A stretch of DNA of 38,692 bases. It comes from Rhizobiaceae bacterium (lineage in GTDB: Bacteria; Pseudomonadota; Alphaproteobacteria; Rhizobiales; Rhizobiaceae). Below the pieces are notes generated by a model that made no database searches, had not been told where the DNA came from, and worked only from the letters and a program-made list of their open reading frames with translations. Of the stretch, positions 16,319 to 26,981 are shown in pieces (the first letter of the stretch is position 1; every line of letters begins with the position of its first letter). The position numbers and the translations under genes are program-made. The DNA is taken from assembly GCA_017644105.1 (NCBI GenBank), contig JAEPMD010000031.1:1-38692 (forward strand), given 5' to 3'.

Positions 16319-16687
16319 TTACTTCTTCTTACCTGCGATAGCTTTTGCTGGACCTTTACGTGTACGAGCGTTTGTGCTTGTGCGCTGACCGCGTACAGGC
16401 AGACCACGGCGATGACGTAGGCCACGGTAACAACCAAGGTCCATAAGACGCTTGATGTTCATTGAAACTTCGCGACGTAGATCACCTTCAACTTGGTAAT
16501 CTGAATCGATTGCTTCACGGATCTGCAGAACTTCTGCATCCGAAAGCTGATTAACACGTCGTTCAGCAGGAATTCCCACTTTCTCGACGATTTCTTGTGC
16601 AAATTTTGGTCCAATTCCGTGGATATAAGTGAGGGCAATAACCACACGCTTATTTGTCGGAATGTTGACGCCAGCAATACGGGCCAC
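16319..16687 (-). CDS. rpsM: 30S ribosomal protein S13
   Basis: S13 sits in the head of the small subunit and contacts the P-site tRNA and the large subunit. The 122-residue protein starts [26 protein letters not shown], contains a helix-hairpin-helix-like central region, and ends with the basic tail [20 protein letters not shown]. It is preceded by a 222-base gap after adk, which probably holds the promoter of the alpha-operon part. Confidence 0.98.
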   Translation of the reverse strand: MARIAGVNIPTNKRVVIALTYIHGIGPKFAQEIVEKVGIPAERRVNQLSDAEVLQIREAIDSDYQVEGDLRREVSMNIKRLMDLGCYRGLRHRRGLPVRGQRTSTNARTRKGPAKAIAGKKK

Positions 16688-16731
16688 GTCTTATCTCCTA
16701 GTTTTCCGAATAATTTCGGCATTCAAATTAA

Positions 16732-16750
16732 GCTACCCACAACGAGTAGC
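16732..16750 (-). promoter_or_regulatory. Hairpin in the rpsM leader
   Basis: On the minus strand GCTACTC-GTTGT-GGGTAGC forms a 7-bp stem with one G-T pair, 45 bases upstream of the rpsM start. In enteric bacteria the rpsM leader is the S4 target for alpha-operon control. Here S4 is encoded elsewhere, and whether this hairpin serves a similar purpose is unknown. The rest of the 222-base gap shows nothing clear. Confidence 0.3.
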
Positions 16751-16909
16751 AGCACTTTACAAGCTACGACGAGCAAAAACGACCAGTATCGTGTCCCCGT
16801 ATTTTGGAGAAACGCACCGATCGCATTTAGTTCGCGAGTTGCGCGGGTATTAGCGGATGAGTCGGTACTTCGTCAAGCTCTTCCGCTGTAAAAGACGCGA
16901 TATTTGCGA

Positions 16910-17554
16910 TTAAGCAAATAAAGCGTCGATCTGTTTGGTCACATCGTCGATATCCGCCATGCCATCAACTGAACGAAGCAGCCCTTTAGCATAGTAGTAA
17001 CCGATCAAAGGAGCCGTCTCTTTATAGTAAGTTTGAAGGCGATCAACGACCGTTTCAGCACGGTCATCCGGGCGGCGTTTAAACTCAGTGCCACCGCACT
17101 TATCGCAAACGCCCTCTTTCTCAGGCTTCAAATTTGTGTCGTGATATCCAGCTCCACAATTTGAGCAAGTATAACGACCAGAAATACGTTCAACCAAAAC
17201 GCTGTCATCAACGGCTAATTCAACAACTGCATCAAGTTTCATGCCTTTGCCAGATAGCAAAGCTTCTGTCGCATCTGCTTGTTGAAGCGTTCTTGGATAT
17301 CCATCGAGAATAAATCCGTTTACACAATCGTCTTGTTCAATGCGATCTGAAATGATTGCGTTGACGATATCATCGGAGACAAGCCCCCCTGCATCCATGA
17401 TATTTTTGGCACGCTTACCTGTTTCAGTTCCCGCTGCAACAGCAGCGCGCAGCATATCGCCTGTCGACAATTGTGGAATGCTATATTTGTCTACAAGACG
17501 TTGTGCTTGTGTTCCTTTACCAGCGCCTGGTGGTCCTAACAGAATTAATCTCAT
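16910..17554 (-). CDS. adk: Adenylate kinase, zinc-lid type
   Basis: Adk interconverts ATP plus AMP and two ADP. The 214-residue protein has the P-loop [10 protein letters not shown] (7-16), the AMP-binding LSTGDMLR (29-36) and DGYPRT (84-89), and a long lid. The lid carries four cysteines, C130-x2-C133 and C150-x2-C153, which normally hold a structural zinc; this form is usual in Gram-positive bacteria and in some alphaproteobacteria. The start overlaps the secY stop by four bases (ATGA at 17554-17551), so translation is coupled. Confidence 0.97.
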   Translation of the reverse strand: MRLILLGPPGAGKGTQAQRLVDKYSIPQLSTGDMLRAAVAAGTETGKRAKNIMDAGGLVSDDIVNAIISDRIEQDDCVNGFILDGYPRTLQQADATEALLSGKGMKLDAVVELAVDDSVLVERISGRYTCSNCGAGYHDTNLKPEKEGVCDKCGGTEFKRRPDDRAETVVDRLQTYYKETAPLIGYYYAKGLLRSVDGMADIDDVTKQIDALFA

Positions 17555-18906
17555 CTACGCTTCTTCCCTCCCCGAAGCTTCGACTTTTTAATCAAGCCTT
17601 CATATTGCTGGGCAAATAAATGCCCTTGAACTTGCGCAACGGTATCCAATGTCACACTCACAACAATCAAGAGTGACGTACCACCTAGATAGAATGGAAC
17701 ACCTGTTCGCGCGATTAGGAATTCTGGCAACAAACACACAAACACAAGGTAAATGGCGCCAACCACTGTGATGCGTGTCAAGACATGGTCAATATATTCA
17801 GCTGTACGCTCACCCGGTCTAATGCCCGGAATATAGCCACCATGACGTTTTAAGTTGTCAGCTGTGTCCTTTGGGTTAAACACAATCGCTGTGTAGAAAA
17901 ACGCAAAGAACGCGATCAGCACAGCATAGAAAATCATATAGGCTGGCTGACCATGACCAAGTGACGCCAAGATAGCTGTCGCCCAGTCAGGTAAGTTCGA
18001 TGTATCTGAGAAGCCGGCCAAAGTTGCAGGCAATAACAAGAGTGACGAACCAAAGATCGCAGGGATAACACCTGCAGTGTTTAACTTAAGCGGCAAATGC
18101 GAGCTGTCGCCCTGGAACATTTTTGTACCAACTTGACGCTTAGGATATTGAATAAGCAATTTACGCTGTGCACGCTCAACAAATACGATCAAAGCAATCA
18201 ATGCAATTGCAAGAACAATCACACCAATGATCAAGAATGTTGAAAGCGAACCAGTACGGCCAAGTTCCAATGTTCCGGCAATCGCAGACGGCAATGCTGC
18301 CACAATACCGGCAAAGATGATCAATGAGATACCATTACCAATACCGCGTGCTGTGACTTGTTCACCAAGCCACATAAGGAACATTGTGCCACCAACAAGC
18401 GTAATGACAGTAGAAAGCTTAAAGAAGGTGCCAGGATCTGTCACAACCCCTGCTCCGGCTTCTAGACCAACAGCAATACCATAGGCTTGAAGCGTTGCTA
18501 AAAGCACCGTGCCATAACGGGTATATTGGTTGATAACTTTACGGCCTTGCTCGCCATCCTTTTTCAGCTGCTCCAATGACGGCACAACAGACGTCATGAG
18601 CTGCATGATGATGGATGCAGAGATATAAGGCATAATACCAAGGGCAAACAAAGCCATACGCTCAGCCGCACCACCCACAAACATATTAAACAAACCAAGC
18701 ACACCTTGGCTCTGACGCTCAAATGCTTGAGCAAATGCTTCAGGGTTGATCCCAGGAATAGGAATATAGGTGCCCAGTCGATAAACCAAAAGCGCCCCTA
18801 GAGTGAACCAGATGCGCTTTTTCAGATCGTCTGCTTTTGAAAAAGCAGAAAAATTTAAATTCGATGCGAGCTGTTCGGCTGCAGATGCCATGCCATTCTC
18901 CGCCAA
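17551..18906 (-). CDS. secY: Protein translocase subunit SecY
   Basis: SecY forms the export channel in the inner membrane with SecE and SecG. The 451-residue protein has ten predicted membrane segments. Visible landmarks are the N-terminal [28 protein letters not shown], the plug-domain region [25 protein letters not shown], the cytoplasmic loop [13 protein letters not shown], and [27 protein letters not shown] before TM9. A basic C-terminus ends in KKRR. It follows rplO after a 171-base spacer and overlaps adk. Confidence 0.98.
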   Translation of the reverse strand: MAENGMASAAEQLASNLNFSAFSKADDLKKRIWFTLGALLVYRLGTYIPIPGINPEAFAQAFERQSQGVLGLFNMFVGGAAERMALFALGIMPYISASIIMQLMTSVVPSLEQLKKDGEQGRKVINQYTRYGTVLLATLQAYGIAVGLEAGAGVVTDPGTFFKLSTVITLVGGTMFLMWLGEQVTARGIGNGISLIIFAGIVAALPSAIAGTLELGRTGSLSTFLIIGVIVLAIALIALIVFVERAQRKLLIQYPKRQVGTKMFQGDSSHLPLKLNTAGVIPAIFGSSLLLLPATLAGFSDTSNLPDWATAILASLGHGQPAYMIFYAVLIAFFAFFYTAIVFNPKDTADNLKRHGGYIPGIRPGERTAEYIDHVLTRITVVGAIYLVFVCLLPEFLIARTGVPFYLGGTSLLIVVSVTLDTVAQVQGHLFAQQYEGLIKKSKLRGGKKRR

Positions 18907-19040
18907 TTATCTAACTTTAGTCAGAATGAAAGAAACGATTTGCGCCCATTCTAACCACTTGAGAACTGAGATGCAGGAATTAACTAATTAAATCAAGCTC
19001 AAACAGCCTCTTTATGAAATATATGTCTCAATATGGGGAA

Positions 19041-19071
19041 ACCGCGCGTGGATTTAAATCCCCCGCGCGGT
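19041..19071 (-). promoter_or_regulatory. GC-rich hairpin between rplO and secY
   Basis: ACCGCGCG (19041-19048) pairs with CGCGCGGT (19064-19071), with an inner GATTT/AAATC stem (19051-19060). It begins seven bases after the rplO stop on the minus strand. No T tract follows, so it may be a weak terminator, an attenuator or a stability element. It resembles the CGCGCG hairpin after tuf. Confidence 0.45.
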
Positions 19072-19077
19072 AAACTT

Positions 19078-19557
19078 TTATTCAGCAGCAGTTTTTTCGC
19101 CAGAAAGGATGGTGATCTTACCACCAGCTTTTTCAAGTTTTTCAACTGCAGACTTAGATGCACCAGCAACTTCAAGTGTCAATTTAGCTTTGATGTCACC
19201 ATCAGCCAAAACGCGAACACCGTCTTTGATTTTAGAAATCACGCCAGCTGCTTTAAGTGCAGCGGCATCAACTGTTGCTTTAGGATCAAGTTTCTTAGCG
19301 TCAACAGCTTGCTGCAAACGACCAAGAGACACAACATTGAAGTCTGTTGGGAATGGATTGTTAAATCCACGCTTTGGCAGACGACGGTAGATTGGCATTT
19401 GACCGCCTTCAAAACCGTTGATTGAAACACCAGAACGAGACTTCTGACCTTTCACACCACGACCACCAGTTTTACCTGTACCAGAACCGATACCACGGCC
19501 AACGCGTTTGCGCGCCTTATTGGCACCTGGGTTACTACTAATTTCATTCAGTTTCAT
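19078..19557 (-). CDS. rplO: 50S ribosomal protein L15
   Basis: L15 is a late assembly protein of the large subunit that binds 23S rRNA. The 159-residue protein starts [30 protein letters not shown], followed by the glycine-rich [20 protein letters not shown] and KRGFNNPF. The C-terminal globular part has VTILSGEK near the end. The rpmD gene precedes it by 14 bases. Confidence 0.97.
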   Translation of the reverse strand: MKLNEISSNPGANKARKRVGRGIGSGTGKTGGRGVKGQKSRSGVSINGFEGGQMPIYRRLPKRGFNNPFPTDFNVVSLGRLQQAVDAKKLDPKATVDAAALKAAGVISKIKDGVRVLADGDIKAKLTLEVAGASKSAVEKLEKAGGKITILSGEKTAAE

Positions 19558-19571
19558 GAATTCTCTCCCGC

Positions 19572-19772
19572 CTAGTTCTCTTCGACGACACGAACCATGT
19601 GGCTAACTGCACGGATCATACCGCGCACAGCTGGTGTGTCTTCGAGTGTTGAACGACGATGCATCTTGTTCAAGCCCAAACCGATAAGAGTTTGACGCTG
19701 AACGTTTGGACGACGAAGTGGGCTACCGATCTGTTCAATCGTAACAGTCTTGCCTTTTTTGTTATCAGCCAT
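19572..19772 (-). CDS. rpmD: 50S ribosomal protein L30
   Basis: The 66-residue protein has the L30 core: [44 protein letters not shown] and VRVVEE at the C-terminus. Length is normal for the class. It lies between rpsE (31-base gap) and rplO (14-base gap). Confidence 0.96.
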   Translation of the reverse strand: MADNKKGKTVTIEQIGSPLRRPNVQRQTLIGLGLNKMHRRSTLEDTPAVRGMIRAVSHMVRVVEEN

Positions 19773-19803
19773 GTTTTTGGCTCCTCACGTACGGCGCTAA
19801 GGC

Positions 19804-20364
19804 CTATTGATCATCAATGCCAGCAGCGGCACGGCGAGCTTGCAATGTAGAATATTTAATTCCACGCTGCGCAGCGATATCTTTCGGGTGCATTTGGCGT
19901 TTTAGCGCATCAAATGTTGCACGAACCATGTTGTATGGGTTCGATGAACCAGTTGATTTAGCAACAACGTCCTGCATGCCAAGTGTTTCAAACACAGCAC
20001 GCATTGGACCACCTGCGATGATACCAGTACCAGGCTTTGCAGCACGCAAAAGCACTTTACCAGCACCATGACGACCATGCACATCGTGGTGAAGCGTACG
20101 GCCAGAACGCAAAGGAACGAAAATCATTTCGCGCTTTGCAGCATCTGTAGCTTTACGAATTGCCTCAGGCACCTCGCGAGCTTTACCGTGACCAAAGCCT
20201 ACACGGCCTTTTTCATCACCAACAACAACCAAAGCTGCAAAACCAAAACGACGGCCACCTTTGACCACTTTTGCAACACGGTTGATGTGAACGAGCTTGT
20301 CGACAAATTCGCTTTGCTCTTCTTCTTTTTTGCCGCCTTTACCGCGACGATCTTCTCTTGCCAT
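19804..20364 (-). CDS. rpsE: 30S ribosomal protein S5
   Basis: S5 shapes the mRNA entry channel and affects decoding accuracy. The 186-residue protein has a charged N-terminal tail, the S5 N-domain [31 protein letters not shown], and the C-domain [23 protein letters not shown] and [18 protein letters not shown]. It ends in a short basic tail. Confidence 0.98.
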   Translation of the reverse strand: MAREDRRGKGGKKEEEQSEFVDKLVHINRVAKVVKGGRRFGFAALVVVGDEKGRVGFGHGKAREVPEAIRKATDAAKREMIFVPLRSGRTLHHDVHGRHGAGKVLLRAAKPGTGIIAGGPMRAVFETLGMQDVVAKSTGSSNPYNMVRATFDALKRQMHPKDIAAQRGIKYSTLQARRAAAGIDDQ

Positions 20365-20409
20365 TGTCCTTGTCCTTGTTTTTTTCCGGTTTCAATCGGC
20401 AGATTGAGA

Positions 20410-20772
20410 TTAAAATTTAAGGCCACCCTCGCGAGCTGCCTCAGCTAGTGCTTTCACGCGACCATGATACAAGAATGCACCACGATCAAAAACGACATCT
20501 TTGATGCCTGCTTTGTCAGCACGTTCGGCGATAAGCTTGCCAACTGCAGCAGCAGCAGCAACATCAGCACCTGTCTTCAAAGACTTGCGCAAATCACCAT
20601 CTAGTGTTGATGCAGCAGCAAGAGTTTTGCCGGCTGCGTCATCGATGATTTGAACATAGATGTTCTTTGAAGAGCGATGTACTGACAAACGCGGACGCCC
20701 ATTAGCAACCGCTTTAACTTTACGACGTACGCGAGCGCTACGGCGCATAATTTCTTTTTTAATGCTAGCCAT
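20410..20772 (-). CDS. rplR: 50S ribosomal protein L18
   Basis: L18 binds 5S rRNA in the central protuberance. The 120-residue protein has a basic N-terminus ([36 protein letters not shown]), the ALDGD-like [13 protein letters not shown], and the late [24 protein letters not shown]. It is tightly linked to rplF (12-base gap) and precedes rpsE. Confidence 0.98.
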   Translation of the reverse strand: MASIKKEIMRRSARVRRKVKAVANGRPRLSVHRSSKNIYVQIIDDAAGKTLAAASTLDGDLRKSLKTGADVAAAAAVGKLIAERADKAGIKDVVFDRGAFLYHGRVKALAEAAREGGLKF

Positions 20773-20784
20773 TTCGCGTCTTCC

Positions 20785-21318
20785 TTACTTCTTCTTGCCT
20801 TCTTTGCGCACAATGCGCTCTTCAGCATATTTAACACCCTTACCTTTATACGGCTCAGGCTTACGATATTCACGGATCTTAGCAGCAACCTGACCTACAG
20901 CTTGCTTGTCGATGCCAGAAACAACGATTTCAGTTGGTTTTGGACATGCTACAGTCACACCTTCCGGCGGAGTGTAAACAACCTCGTGAGAGAAGCCGAG
21001 TGAAAGCTGAATGCCTTTACCCTGCATTGCCGCACGATAACCAACACCATTGATTTCAAGCTTGCGCTCAAAACCTTTTTCGACGCCCTCAAGAATGTTC
21101 GCGATCATTGTGCGGGACATGCCCCACTTTGAACGTGCACCTTTTGACTTATCGACAGGTGTTACTGTGATTTCGTTTTCTTCAAGTTTGACCAAAACTT
21201 CGTCATTCACGACAAAATTAAGTTCACCCTTAGGTCCCTTCGCAGTCACTTTTTGACCATCAACTGTGGCAGTGACACCGGCCGGAACCGCTATTGGTTT
21301 TTTACCTATACGAGACAT
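20785..21318 (-). CDS. rplF: 50S ribosomal protein L6
   Basis: L6 lies near the factor-binding site. The 177-residue protein starts [16 protein letters not shown] and has two repeated domains. The signature [14 protein letters not shown]-x-VRRKEGKKK is seen near the C-terminus, here with IVRKEGKKK. Linked to rpsH (37-base gap) and rplR (12-base gap). Confidence 0.98.
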   Translation of the reverse strand: MSRIGKKPIAVPAGVTATVDGQKVTAKGPKGELNFVVNDEVLVKLEENEITVTPVDKSKGARSKWGMSRTMIANILEGVEKGFERKLEINGVGYRAAMQGKGIQLSLGFSHEVVYTPPEGVTVACPKPTEIVVSGIDKQAVGQVAAKIREYRKPEPYKGKGVKYAEERIVRKEGKKK

Positions 21319-21355
21319 TGTTCAACCTATTCTCTGTAAAAGTCTCAACTCTGCC

Positions 21356-21754
21356 TTAGAAGACAGAGCAAAGAACCTCACCACCTACATTTTGTTCGCG
21401 AGCTTGGTGATCAGCCATCACACCTTTTGGTGTAGACAAGATCGTAATACCAAGGCCGTTCGCGACCTGCGGAATGGACTTAACTGACACATAAACGCGA
21501 CGTCCAGGTTTTGAAACGCGACCGATTTCGCGAATAACAGAACCAGTGTCCGAATATTTTAGCTCGATGCTAAGTTCAGATTTTCCATTTTCGAATTCTG
21601 ACTGCGAATAACCGCGGATATAACCTTCAGATTCCAAAACATCCAATACGCGAGCGCGCAATTTAGATGCTGGTGATGAAACTGATGATTTACCACGTGC
21701 CGCACCATTACGAATACGTGTGAGCATATCGCCCAAAGGATCAGATAAAGACAT
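21356..21754 (-). CDS. rpsH: 30S ribosomal protein S8
   Basis: S8 binds helix 21 of 16S rRNA and in enteric bacteria represses the spc operon by binding the rplE leader. The 132-residue protein begins [33 protein letters not shown]. It ends in the signature [23 protein letters not shown]. Gap to rpsN is 11 bases. Confidence 0.98.
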   Translation of the reverse strand: MSLSDPLGDMLTRIRNGAARGKSSVSSPASKLRARVLDVLESEGYIRGYSQSEFENGKSELSIELKYSDTGSVIREIGRVSKPGRRVYVSVKSIPQVANGLGITILSTPKGVMADHQAREQNVGGEVLCSVF

Positions 21755-21765
21755 TTTTATATCCC

Positions 21766-22071
21766 CTACCAGCTAGACTTAACAAGGCCAGGCACTTTAC
21801 CGAATGAGCCAAGCTCACGCAGTGCAATACGAGACATTTTAAGTTTGCGGTAATATCCGCGTGGACGACCAGATACTTCACAACGGTTGCGAATACGAGT
21901 TTTCGAACCATCACGAGGCATCTCTGCCAATTTTAGAGTTGCTTTAAAGCGGTCTTCCATAGACACGCTCTGATCTCTAATTGTCGCTTTAAGAGCAGCG
22001 CGTTTAGCAGCATTTTTGCTGACTAGGCCGCGGCGACGTTTATTCTTCTCAACTGCGCTTACTTTAGCCAT
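21766..22071 (-). CDS. rpsN: 30S ribosomal protein S14, zinc-independent form
   Basis: The 101-residue protein is the long S14 form without the CxxC zinc ribbon. It shows [52 protein letters not shown], the conserved C-terminus. Located in the 30S head. It follows rplE by 27 bases. Confidence 0.97.
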   Translation of the reverse strand: MAKVSAVEKNKRRRGLVSKNAAKRAALKATIRDQSVSMEDRFKATLKLAEMPRDGSKTRIRNRCEVSGRPRGYYRKLKMSRIALRELGSFGKVPGLVKSSW

Positions 22072-22098
22072 GTTGAATATCCTTCTCTACGTATGCCG

Positions 22099-22662
22099 TT
22101 ACGACTGTTCACGGAATGGGAAGTTGAACTCTTTCAAAAGAGCGCGAGCTTCATCATCAGTGTTAGCCGTCGTACAAACGATGACGTCCATGCCCCACAT
22201 TTGATCAACCTTATCGTAATTGATCTCTGGGAACACAATGTGTTCTTTAATGCCCATGGCGAAGTTGCCACGACCATCGAAGCTTTTTGGATTCAAGCCA
22301 CGAAAGTCACGTACGCGTGGAAGCGCAACAGTGACCAGGCGGTCCATGAATTCATACATACGAGCACCACGGAGCGTGACTTTTGCGCCTAGTGGCATTT
22401 CTTCACGAACCTTGAAACCAGCAATTGATTTGCGAGCTTTGGTGATAACAGGCTTTTGACCTGCAATCGCTGCCAAGTCAGCTGCTGCAATAGCAGGCTT
22501 CTTTGAGTCAGCTGTTGCTTCACCAACACCCATATTGATGACGATTTTGTCAACTTTTGGGATCTGCATTTCGTTTGCGTAGTTGAACTGCTCACGAATA
22601 GCAGAACGGATGCGCGTTACATATTCAGTTTTGAGTCTTGGCTCATAATTTTCATTAGCCAT
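22099..22662 (-). CDS. rplE: 50S ribosomal protein L5
   Basis: L5 binds 5S rRNA and contacts the P-site tRNA. The 187-residue protein has the signature [13 protein letters not shown] and later [30 protein letters not shown], followed by [20 protein letters not shown]. It overlaps rplX by eight bases. Confidence 0.98.
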   Translation of the reverse strand: MANENYEPRLKTEYVTRIRSAIREQFNYANEMQIPKVDKIVINMGVGEATADSKKPAIAAADLAAIAGQKPVITKARKSIAGFKVREEMPLGAKVTLRGARMYEFMDRLVTVALPRVRDFRGLNPKSFDGRGNFAMGIKEHIVFPEINYDKVDQMWGMDVIVCTTANTDDEARALLKEFNFPFREQS

Positions 22663-22966
22663 CGATCACTTCTCCTGAGCGCTTGGCCACACGAACCTTC
22701 TTGTCGCCATCAATTTTGATGCCAACGCGAGTAGGTTTACCATCTTTAGGATCAGCAACAGCTAGATTTGAAAGATTGATAGGCGCTTCTTTTGAAACAA
22801 TACCTGCTTCTGTAGTCTGCGTTTGCTTCTGGTGACGTTTTACAACGTTGATACCAGCAACTACAGCGCGGCCTTCTTTTGGCAAGACTTGTGTGACTTC
22901 GCCGGAGCGGCCCTTGTCTTTACCAGTCAATACGACGACTTTGTCGCCTTTACGAATTTTTTGCAT
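22655..22966 (-). CDS. rplX: 50S ribosomal protein L24
   Basis: L24 starts assembly of the large subunit. The 103-residue protein has the KOW motif [26 protein letters not shown], then [16 protein letters not shown] and a [21 protein letters not shown] end. It lies 12 bases after rplN and overlaps rplE. Confidence 0.98.
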   Translation of the reverse strand: MQKIRKGDKVVVLTGKDKGRSGEVTQVLPKEGRAVVAGINVVKRHQKQTQTTEAGIVSKEAPINLSNLAVADPKDGKPTRVGIKIDGDKKVRVAKRSGEVIDG

Positions 22967-22978
22967 TGAACCGTTTCC

Positions 22979-23347
22979 TTACAATACTTCAGGAGCCAGT
23001 GAGATGATCTTCATGTGCTTTTTAGCACGAAGCTCACGTGGTACTGGGCCAAAAATACGTGTACCCATTGGTTCACCCGCATTGTTGACCAAAACTGCTG
23101 CACTGGAATCGAAACGGATTACGCTTCCGTCGGGACGACGAAGATCTTTTGCTGTACGAACAACAACAGCTTTTACTACGTCACCTTTTTTTACGCGGCC
23201 ACGAGGAATAGCTTCTTTGACCGAACATACGATGATGTCGCCCACAGAAGCATATTTTCGTTTGGAACCGCCGAGCACCTTGATGCACATGACACGACGA
23301 GCACCAGAATTATCTGCGACGTCGAGATTTGTTTGCATCTGAATCAT
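22979..23347 (-). CDS. rplN: 50S ribosomal protein L14
   Basis: L14 forms an intersubunit bridge. The 122-residue protein has [46 protein letters not shown] and the C-terminal [24 protein letters not shown]. It is the first gene after a 206-base gap at the S10/spc boundary, so it probably has its own promoter. Confidence 0.98.
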   Translation of the reverse strand: MIQMQTNLDVADNSGARRVMCIKVLGGSKRKYASVGDIIVCSVKEAIPRGRVKKGDVVKAVVVRTAKDLRRPDGSVIRFDSSAAVLVNNAGEPMGTRIFGPVPRELRAKKHMKIISLAPEVL

Positions 23348-23436
23348 GTCAGACCGCCTTCTTTATTATGCTGGACAGTTACTACAAAGCCCTATTGCCT
23401 GCAGTCTTATCCAACGTTCGAGTTGTATTAGAACAA

Positions 23437-23464
23437 GTCAGATTTTTTTCAACTAAAATCTGAC
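23437..23464 (-). promoter_or_regulatory. Hairpin upstream of rplN
   Basis: GTCAGATTTT (23437-23446) and AAAATCTGAC (23455-23464) form a perfect 10-bp stem with an 8-base loop in the rpsQ-rplN gap. On the minus strand no T run follows. TTGAAA near the right arm with TAATAC 16 bases on could be a weak promoter for rplN; that part is a guess. Confidence 0.45.
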
Positions 23465-23482
23465 CTAAAAAAGCATTTTTTC

Positions 23483-23518
23483 GAAAATAAACAGAGCAAA
23501 CACTAAATGTCTGCTCTG
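23483..23518 (-). terminator. Probable terminator after rpsQ
   Basis: On the minus strand CAGAGCA (23518-23512) and TGCTCTG (23498-23492) form a 7-bp stem with a 13-base loop, followed by TTTATTTTCG. It lies 36 bases after the rpsQ stop and probably ends or attenuates the S10 part of the cluster. Confidence 0.5.
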
Positions 23519-23553
23519 ATCAGGTCGAAAACAAAGGGTGCATAACAGCTAAA

Positions 23554-23784
23554 TTAGCTAGTTACAACAGTCCAACGCTTATCTTTCGAAATTGGTGCGC
23601 ATTCCTCGATAGAAACGACATCACCAGTTTTGAATTGGTTTGCTTCATCATGCGCCTTATACTTTTTTGTACGGCGAACGATTTTTCTCAGTACTGGGTG
23701 CGCGAATCGACGTTCGATGCGAACAACCACAGTTTTATCATTTTTGTCACTGACAACAGTGCCCTGTAGAATGCGTTTAGGCAT
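23554..23784 (-). CDS. rpsQ: 30S ribosomal protein S17
   Basis: S17 is an OB-fold primary binder of 16S rRNA. The 76-residue protein begins [47 protein letters not shown]. The signature [21 protein letters not shown] follows. It is the last gene of the S10 part, 11 bases after rpmC. Confidence 0.98.
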   Translation of the reverse strand: MPKRILQGTVVSDKNDKTVVVRIERRFAHPVLRKIVRRTKKYKAHDEANQFKTGDVVSIEECAPISKDKRWTVVTS

Positions 23785-23795
23785 TATGCGTTCCT

Positions 23796-23996
23796 TTAAG
23801 CCTTGGCTTCAGTCGCCTTCTGGCGAGCAATTGTCTTAATGCGTGCAATGTCGCGACGCACTTCTTTAACACGTGATGTTTTTTCCAACTGGCCAGTGGC
23901 AGCTTGAAAGCGCAGGTTAAACTGCTCTTTCTTTAGCTTCTCTAGTTCGTCACTAAGCTGGTCAGCGCTCATCGCGTGGATATCATTAGCTTTCAT
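23796..23996 (-). CDS. rpmC: 50S ribosomal protein L29
   Basis: L29 is a helical hairpin at the tunnel exit, near the SRP and trigger-factor site. The 66-residue protein has [43 protein letters not shown], which is the family pattern. Gap to rplP is nine bases. Confidence 0.97.
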   Translation of the reverse strand: MKANDIHAMSADQLSDELEKLKKEQFNLRFQAATGQLEKTSRVKEVRRDIARIKTIARQKATEAKA

Positions 23997-24005
23997 GATA
24001 GTTTC

Positions 24006-24419
24006 CTACTCAGCAATACGTTGAATAAAGCGCGTTTTAACAGAAAGCTTTGCAGCTCCCAAACGCAATGCTTCACGTGCGATTTCTTCATTAACACCGT
24101 CAATTTCAAACATGACGCGGCCAGGCTTGACCTTACATGCCCAATAATCAACAGAACCTTTACCTTTACCCATACGAACTTCAGTAGGTTTTGTTGTTAC
24201 TGGAACGTCTGGGAAAATGCGGATCCATACACGGCCGGCACGTTTCATGTGACGGGTGATGGCACGACGGGCTGCTTCAATCTCACGTGCATTCACACGG
24301 TTAGGCTCTTGAGCCTTTAGGCCATAAGACCCAAAGTTCAAGTCAGAACCGCCTTTAGCAACGCCCTTGATCTTGCCCTTAAACTGTTTGCGAAATTTAG
24401 TTCGCTTTGGCTGTAACAT
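24006..24419 (-). CDS. rplP: 50S ribosomal protein L16
   Basis: L16 organises the A-site region of the large subunit. The 137-residue protein starts [24 protein letters not shown], and has [47 protein letters not shown]. It follows rpsC by 27 bases. Confidence 0.98.
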   Translation of the reverse strand: MLQPKRTKFRKQFKGKIKGVAKGGSDLNFGSYGLKAQEPNRVNAREIEAARRAITRHMKRAGRVWIRIFPDVPVTTKPTEVRMGKGKGSVDYWACKVKPGRVMFEIDGVNEEIAREALRLGAAKLSVKTRFIQRIAE

Positions 24420-24446
24420 TTTATTTCTCCGAACCTATCGCGTGTC

Positions 24447-25160
24447 TTACGCGTTTTCGCGACGACGGCTGTTATTATTGCCACCAGAATTGTCATTCTC
24501 GGTTGCTTTACGCTCAGAAGCCATTGGATCATGCTCAAGGATTTCGCCTTTGAAGATCCAAACTTTGATGCCGCAAATACCGTAGGCAGTCAAAGCTTCT
24601 GCGACACCATAATCGATGTCAGCACGAAGAGTATGTAGCGGCACACGGCCTTCACGATACCATTCTGTACGCGCAATCTCAGCACCGCCCAAACGACCAG
24701 CACTAGTGATTTTAATACCCAAAGCACCCAAACGCATAGCTGATTGAACAGCACGCTTCATGGCACGACGGAAAGCAACACGACGCTCAAGCTGTTGTGC
24801 GATTGACTGAGCAACCAATGTTGCATCAATCTCAGGCTTACGAACTTCGATGATGTTCAAGTGTGTTTCAGAATTCGTCATGTCTGACAATTTCTTACGC
24901 AATTTCTCGATATCTGCGCCTTTTTTACCGATGATCAAACCTGGGCGAGCTGTGTGGATAGACACACGGCATTTCTTGTGAGGACGTTCAATAACGACCT
25001 TAGAAACACCAGCTTGCTTAAGTTCTTTGATCAAGTATTCGCGGATCTTCATGTCTTCATGAAGCAAATCGCCATATTCGCCTTGATCGGCATACCAGCG
25101 GCTATCCCAAGTACGGTTGATGCCAAGACGGAAACCGATTGGATTAATCTTCTGACCCAT
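24447..25160 (-). CDS. rpsC: 30S ribosomal protein S3
   Basis: S3 lines the mRNA entry tunnel. The 237-residue protein begins [25 protein letters not shown], contains a KH domain (about 45-110, with [19 protein letters not shown]) and a C-terminal domain with [38 protein letters not shown]. An Asn/Gly-rich tail follows. It shares one base with rplV (TAATG). Confidence 0.98.
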   Translation of the reverse strand: MGQKINPIGFRLGINRTWDSRWYADQGEYGDLLHEDMKIREYLIKELKQAGVSKVVIERPHKKCRVSIHTARPGLIIGKKGADIEKLRKKLSDMTNSETHLNIIEVRKPEIDATLVAQSIAQQLERRVAFRRAMKRAVQSAMRLGALGIKITSAGRLGGAEIARTEWYREGRVPLHTLRADIDYGVAEALTAYGICGIKVWIFKGEILEHDPMASERKATENDNSGGNNNSRRRENA

Positions 25161-25543
25161 TATGCGGCCTCCTCTTCGACTTCCCTCACAACGATTGTTA
25201 AGTGAGAAAATGGCTTCAAGATACGTGATGAACGACCACGGCCACGAACGCGGAAGCGTTTCATGACGATTGACTTGCCAACATATGCTTCTGCAACAAT
25301 GAGGCTATCAACATCTAGATCGTGGTTGTTTTCAGCATTTGCGATTGCAGACTGAAGTGTTTTACGCACTTGGTCTGAAATACGCTTACGAGAGAACTCA
25401 AGTTCTGCCAAAGCTGTTTCAACCTTCTTGCCACGGATCATTTCCGCTACAAGATTTAGTTTTTGCGGGCTGATACGAAGCGTGCGGGCAACTGCCTGCG
25501 CTTCATTATCTGCGAGCCGACGTTCTGTCTTTGCCTTGCCCAT
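25160..25543 (-). CDS. rplV: 50S ribosomal protein L22
   Basis: L22 has a globular surface domain and a long beta hairpin that lines the exit tunnel, where macrolide-resistance mutations occur. The 127-residue protein has [54 protein letters not shown] and the C-terminal [23 protein letters not shown]. It is one base overlapped with rpsC and two bases from rpsS. Confidence 0.98.
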   Translation of the reverse strand: MGKAKTERRLADNEAQAVARTLRISPQKLNLVAEMIRGKKVETALAELEFSRKRISDQVRKTLQSAIANAENNHDLDVDSLIVAEAYVGKSIVMKRFRVRGRGRSSRILKPFSHLTIVVREVEEEAA

Positions 25544-25545
25544 CT

Positions 25546-25824
25546 TTATTTCCTCTTCGCTTTCTTATCCGCGCCGTGACCATAATAGGTACGGCTAGGA
25601 GCGAATTCACCAAACTTATGGCCAACCATGTCTTCTGATACGAGCACTGGAATGTGCTTCTGACCATTGTAGACACCAAATGTTAGACCTACGAATTGTG
25701 GTAGTATCGTTGAACGACGAGACCACATTTTAATCACTTCGCTGCGACCGCTTTCGCGAACCTTCTCAGCCTTTTTGAGAAGATAGCCGTCAACAAAAGG
25801 ACCTTTCCAAACTGAACGAGCCAC
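25546..25824 (-). CDS. rpsS: 30S ribosomal protein S19
   Basis: The 92-residue protein starts [21 protein letters not shown] and carries [53 protein letters not shown]. These are the S19 signature blocks. S19 sits in the 30S head with S13. Gap to rplB is 15 bases. Confidence 0.98.
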   Translation of the reverse strand: MARSVWKGPFVDGYLLKKAEKVRESGRSEVIKMWSRRSTILPQFVGLTFGVYNGQKHIPVLVSEDMVGHKFGEFAPSRTYYGHGADKKAKRK

Positions 25825-25839
25825 TCTAGACTTCCTCTC

Positions 25840-26676
25840 TTATTTCTTACGCTGATGGCGAGAACGCATGATAAACTTATCCGTCGCCTTGTTTTTACGA
25901 GTACGTTTACCCTTCGTTGGTTTACCCCAAGGAGAAACCGGGTGACGACCACCTGATGTACGGCCTTCACCACCACCATGTGGGTGATCTACCGGGTTCA
26001 TAACAACACCGCGAACGTGAGGACGCTTACCGCGCCAACGTGTACGACCTGCTTTACCATCATTTGTGTTCATGTGGTCTTGGTTAGACACAGCACCAAC
26101 TGTTGCCATGCAAAGACCAGAAACCAAACGCGTTTCACCAGAGTTCAAGCGAAGGATCGCCATGCCTTGGTCACGGCCAACAAGCTGAACATAAGTACCA
26201 GCTGAACGAGCGATCTGACCGCCTTTCTCTGGCTTCATTTCAACATTGTGTACGATTGTACCAACTGGCATTGCCTGCAACGGCATTGCGTTACCTGGTT
26301 TCACGTCAACTGAACCTTGTGATGCGATGATTTTATCACCAGCTGCAATACGCTGTGGTGCCAAGATATAAGCTTGCTCACCATCTTCGTAATTCACAAG
26401 AGCAATAAACGCTGTTCTGTTTGGATCGTATTCAAGGCGCTCAACAGTACCTTGAACATCAAACTTACGACGCTTGAAGTCGATCTTACGGTAAGTACGC
26501 TTGTGACCACCACCAATGTAGCGGGCAGTAACGCGACCCATATTGTTGCGACCACCTTTACCAGTCAAACCTTCAGTTAGAGCCTTTACAGGCTTACCTT
26601 TATAAAGGCCTGAACGGTCCACAATAACCAGCTGACGCTGGCTTGGGGTCGTTGGATTAAAACTTTTTAAAGCCAT
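25840..26676 (-). CDS. rplB: 50S ribosomal protein L2
   Basis: L2 supports the peptidyl-transferase centre and subunit joining. The 278-residue protein shows [28 protein letters not shown], the SH3-like core, and the signature [15 protein letters not shown] (about 226-240) with the conserved histidine near 231. Length and termini are normal. Confidence 0.98.
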   Translation of the reverse strand: MALKSFNPTTPSQRQLVIVDRSGLYKGKPVKALTEGLTGKGGRNNMGRVTARYIGGGHKRTYRKIDFKRRKFDVQGTVERLEYDPNRTAFIALVNYEDGEQAYILAPQRIAAGDKIIASQGSVDVKPGNAMPLQAMPVGTIVHNVEMKPEKGGQIARSAGTYVQLVGRDQGMAILRLNSGETRLVSGLCMATVGAVSNQDHMNTNDGKAGRTRWRGKRPHVRGVVMNPVDHPHGGGEGRTSGGRHPVSPWGKPTKGKRTRKNKATDKFIMRSRHQRKK

Positions 26677-26687
26677 TGTTCTTTTCC

Positions 26688-26981
26688 TTATAGACCGGTG
26701 GACACGTCAATTGACTGACCTTCGGCCAAAGTCACGATTGCTTTTTTAACATCGCTTTGCTTGCCAACAATACCGCGGAAACGCTTGACCTTGCCCTTAC
26801 GAACAAGTGTGTTGACTGCTTTGACTTTCACACCAAACAAAGCTTCAACTGCTGCTTTGATCTCAGGCTTAGAAGCCGTACGAGCAACGTTGAAAATCAC
26901 TTGGTCATTGTCAGAAGCCAATGTTGATTTCTCTGTGATTGCCGGTGAGGCAATCACGTCATAATGGCGAAGATCCGTCAT
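26688..26981 (-). CDS. rplW: 50S ribosomal protein L23
   Basis: L23 is the docking site for trigger factor and SRP at the tunnel exit. The 97-residue protein has [58 protein letters not shown]. It overlaps rplD by four bases (ATGA), so coupling is likely. Confidence 0.98.
   Translation of the reverse strand: MTDLRHYDVIASPAITEKSTLASDNDQVIFNVARTASKPEIKAAVEALFGVKVKAVNTLVRKGKVKRFRGIVGKQSDVKKAIVTLAEGQSIDVSTGL

Noticed and set aside
15859-16341. Plus-strand frame of 160 codons across rpsK
   Set aside because: Antisense of a conserved gene in a codon-biased region; open by composition.
22848-23342. Plus-strand frame of 164 codons across rplN and rplX
   Set aside because: It is antisense to two certain ribosomal-protein genes, and no known domain is visible.
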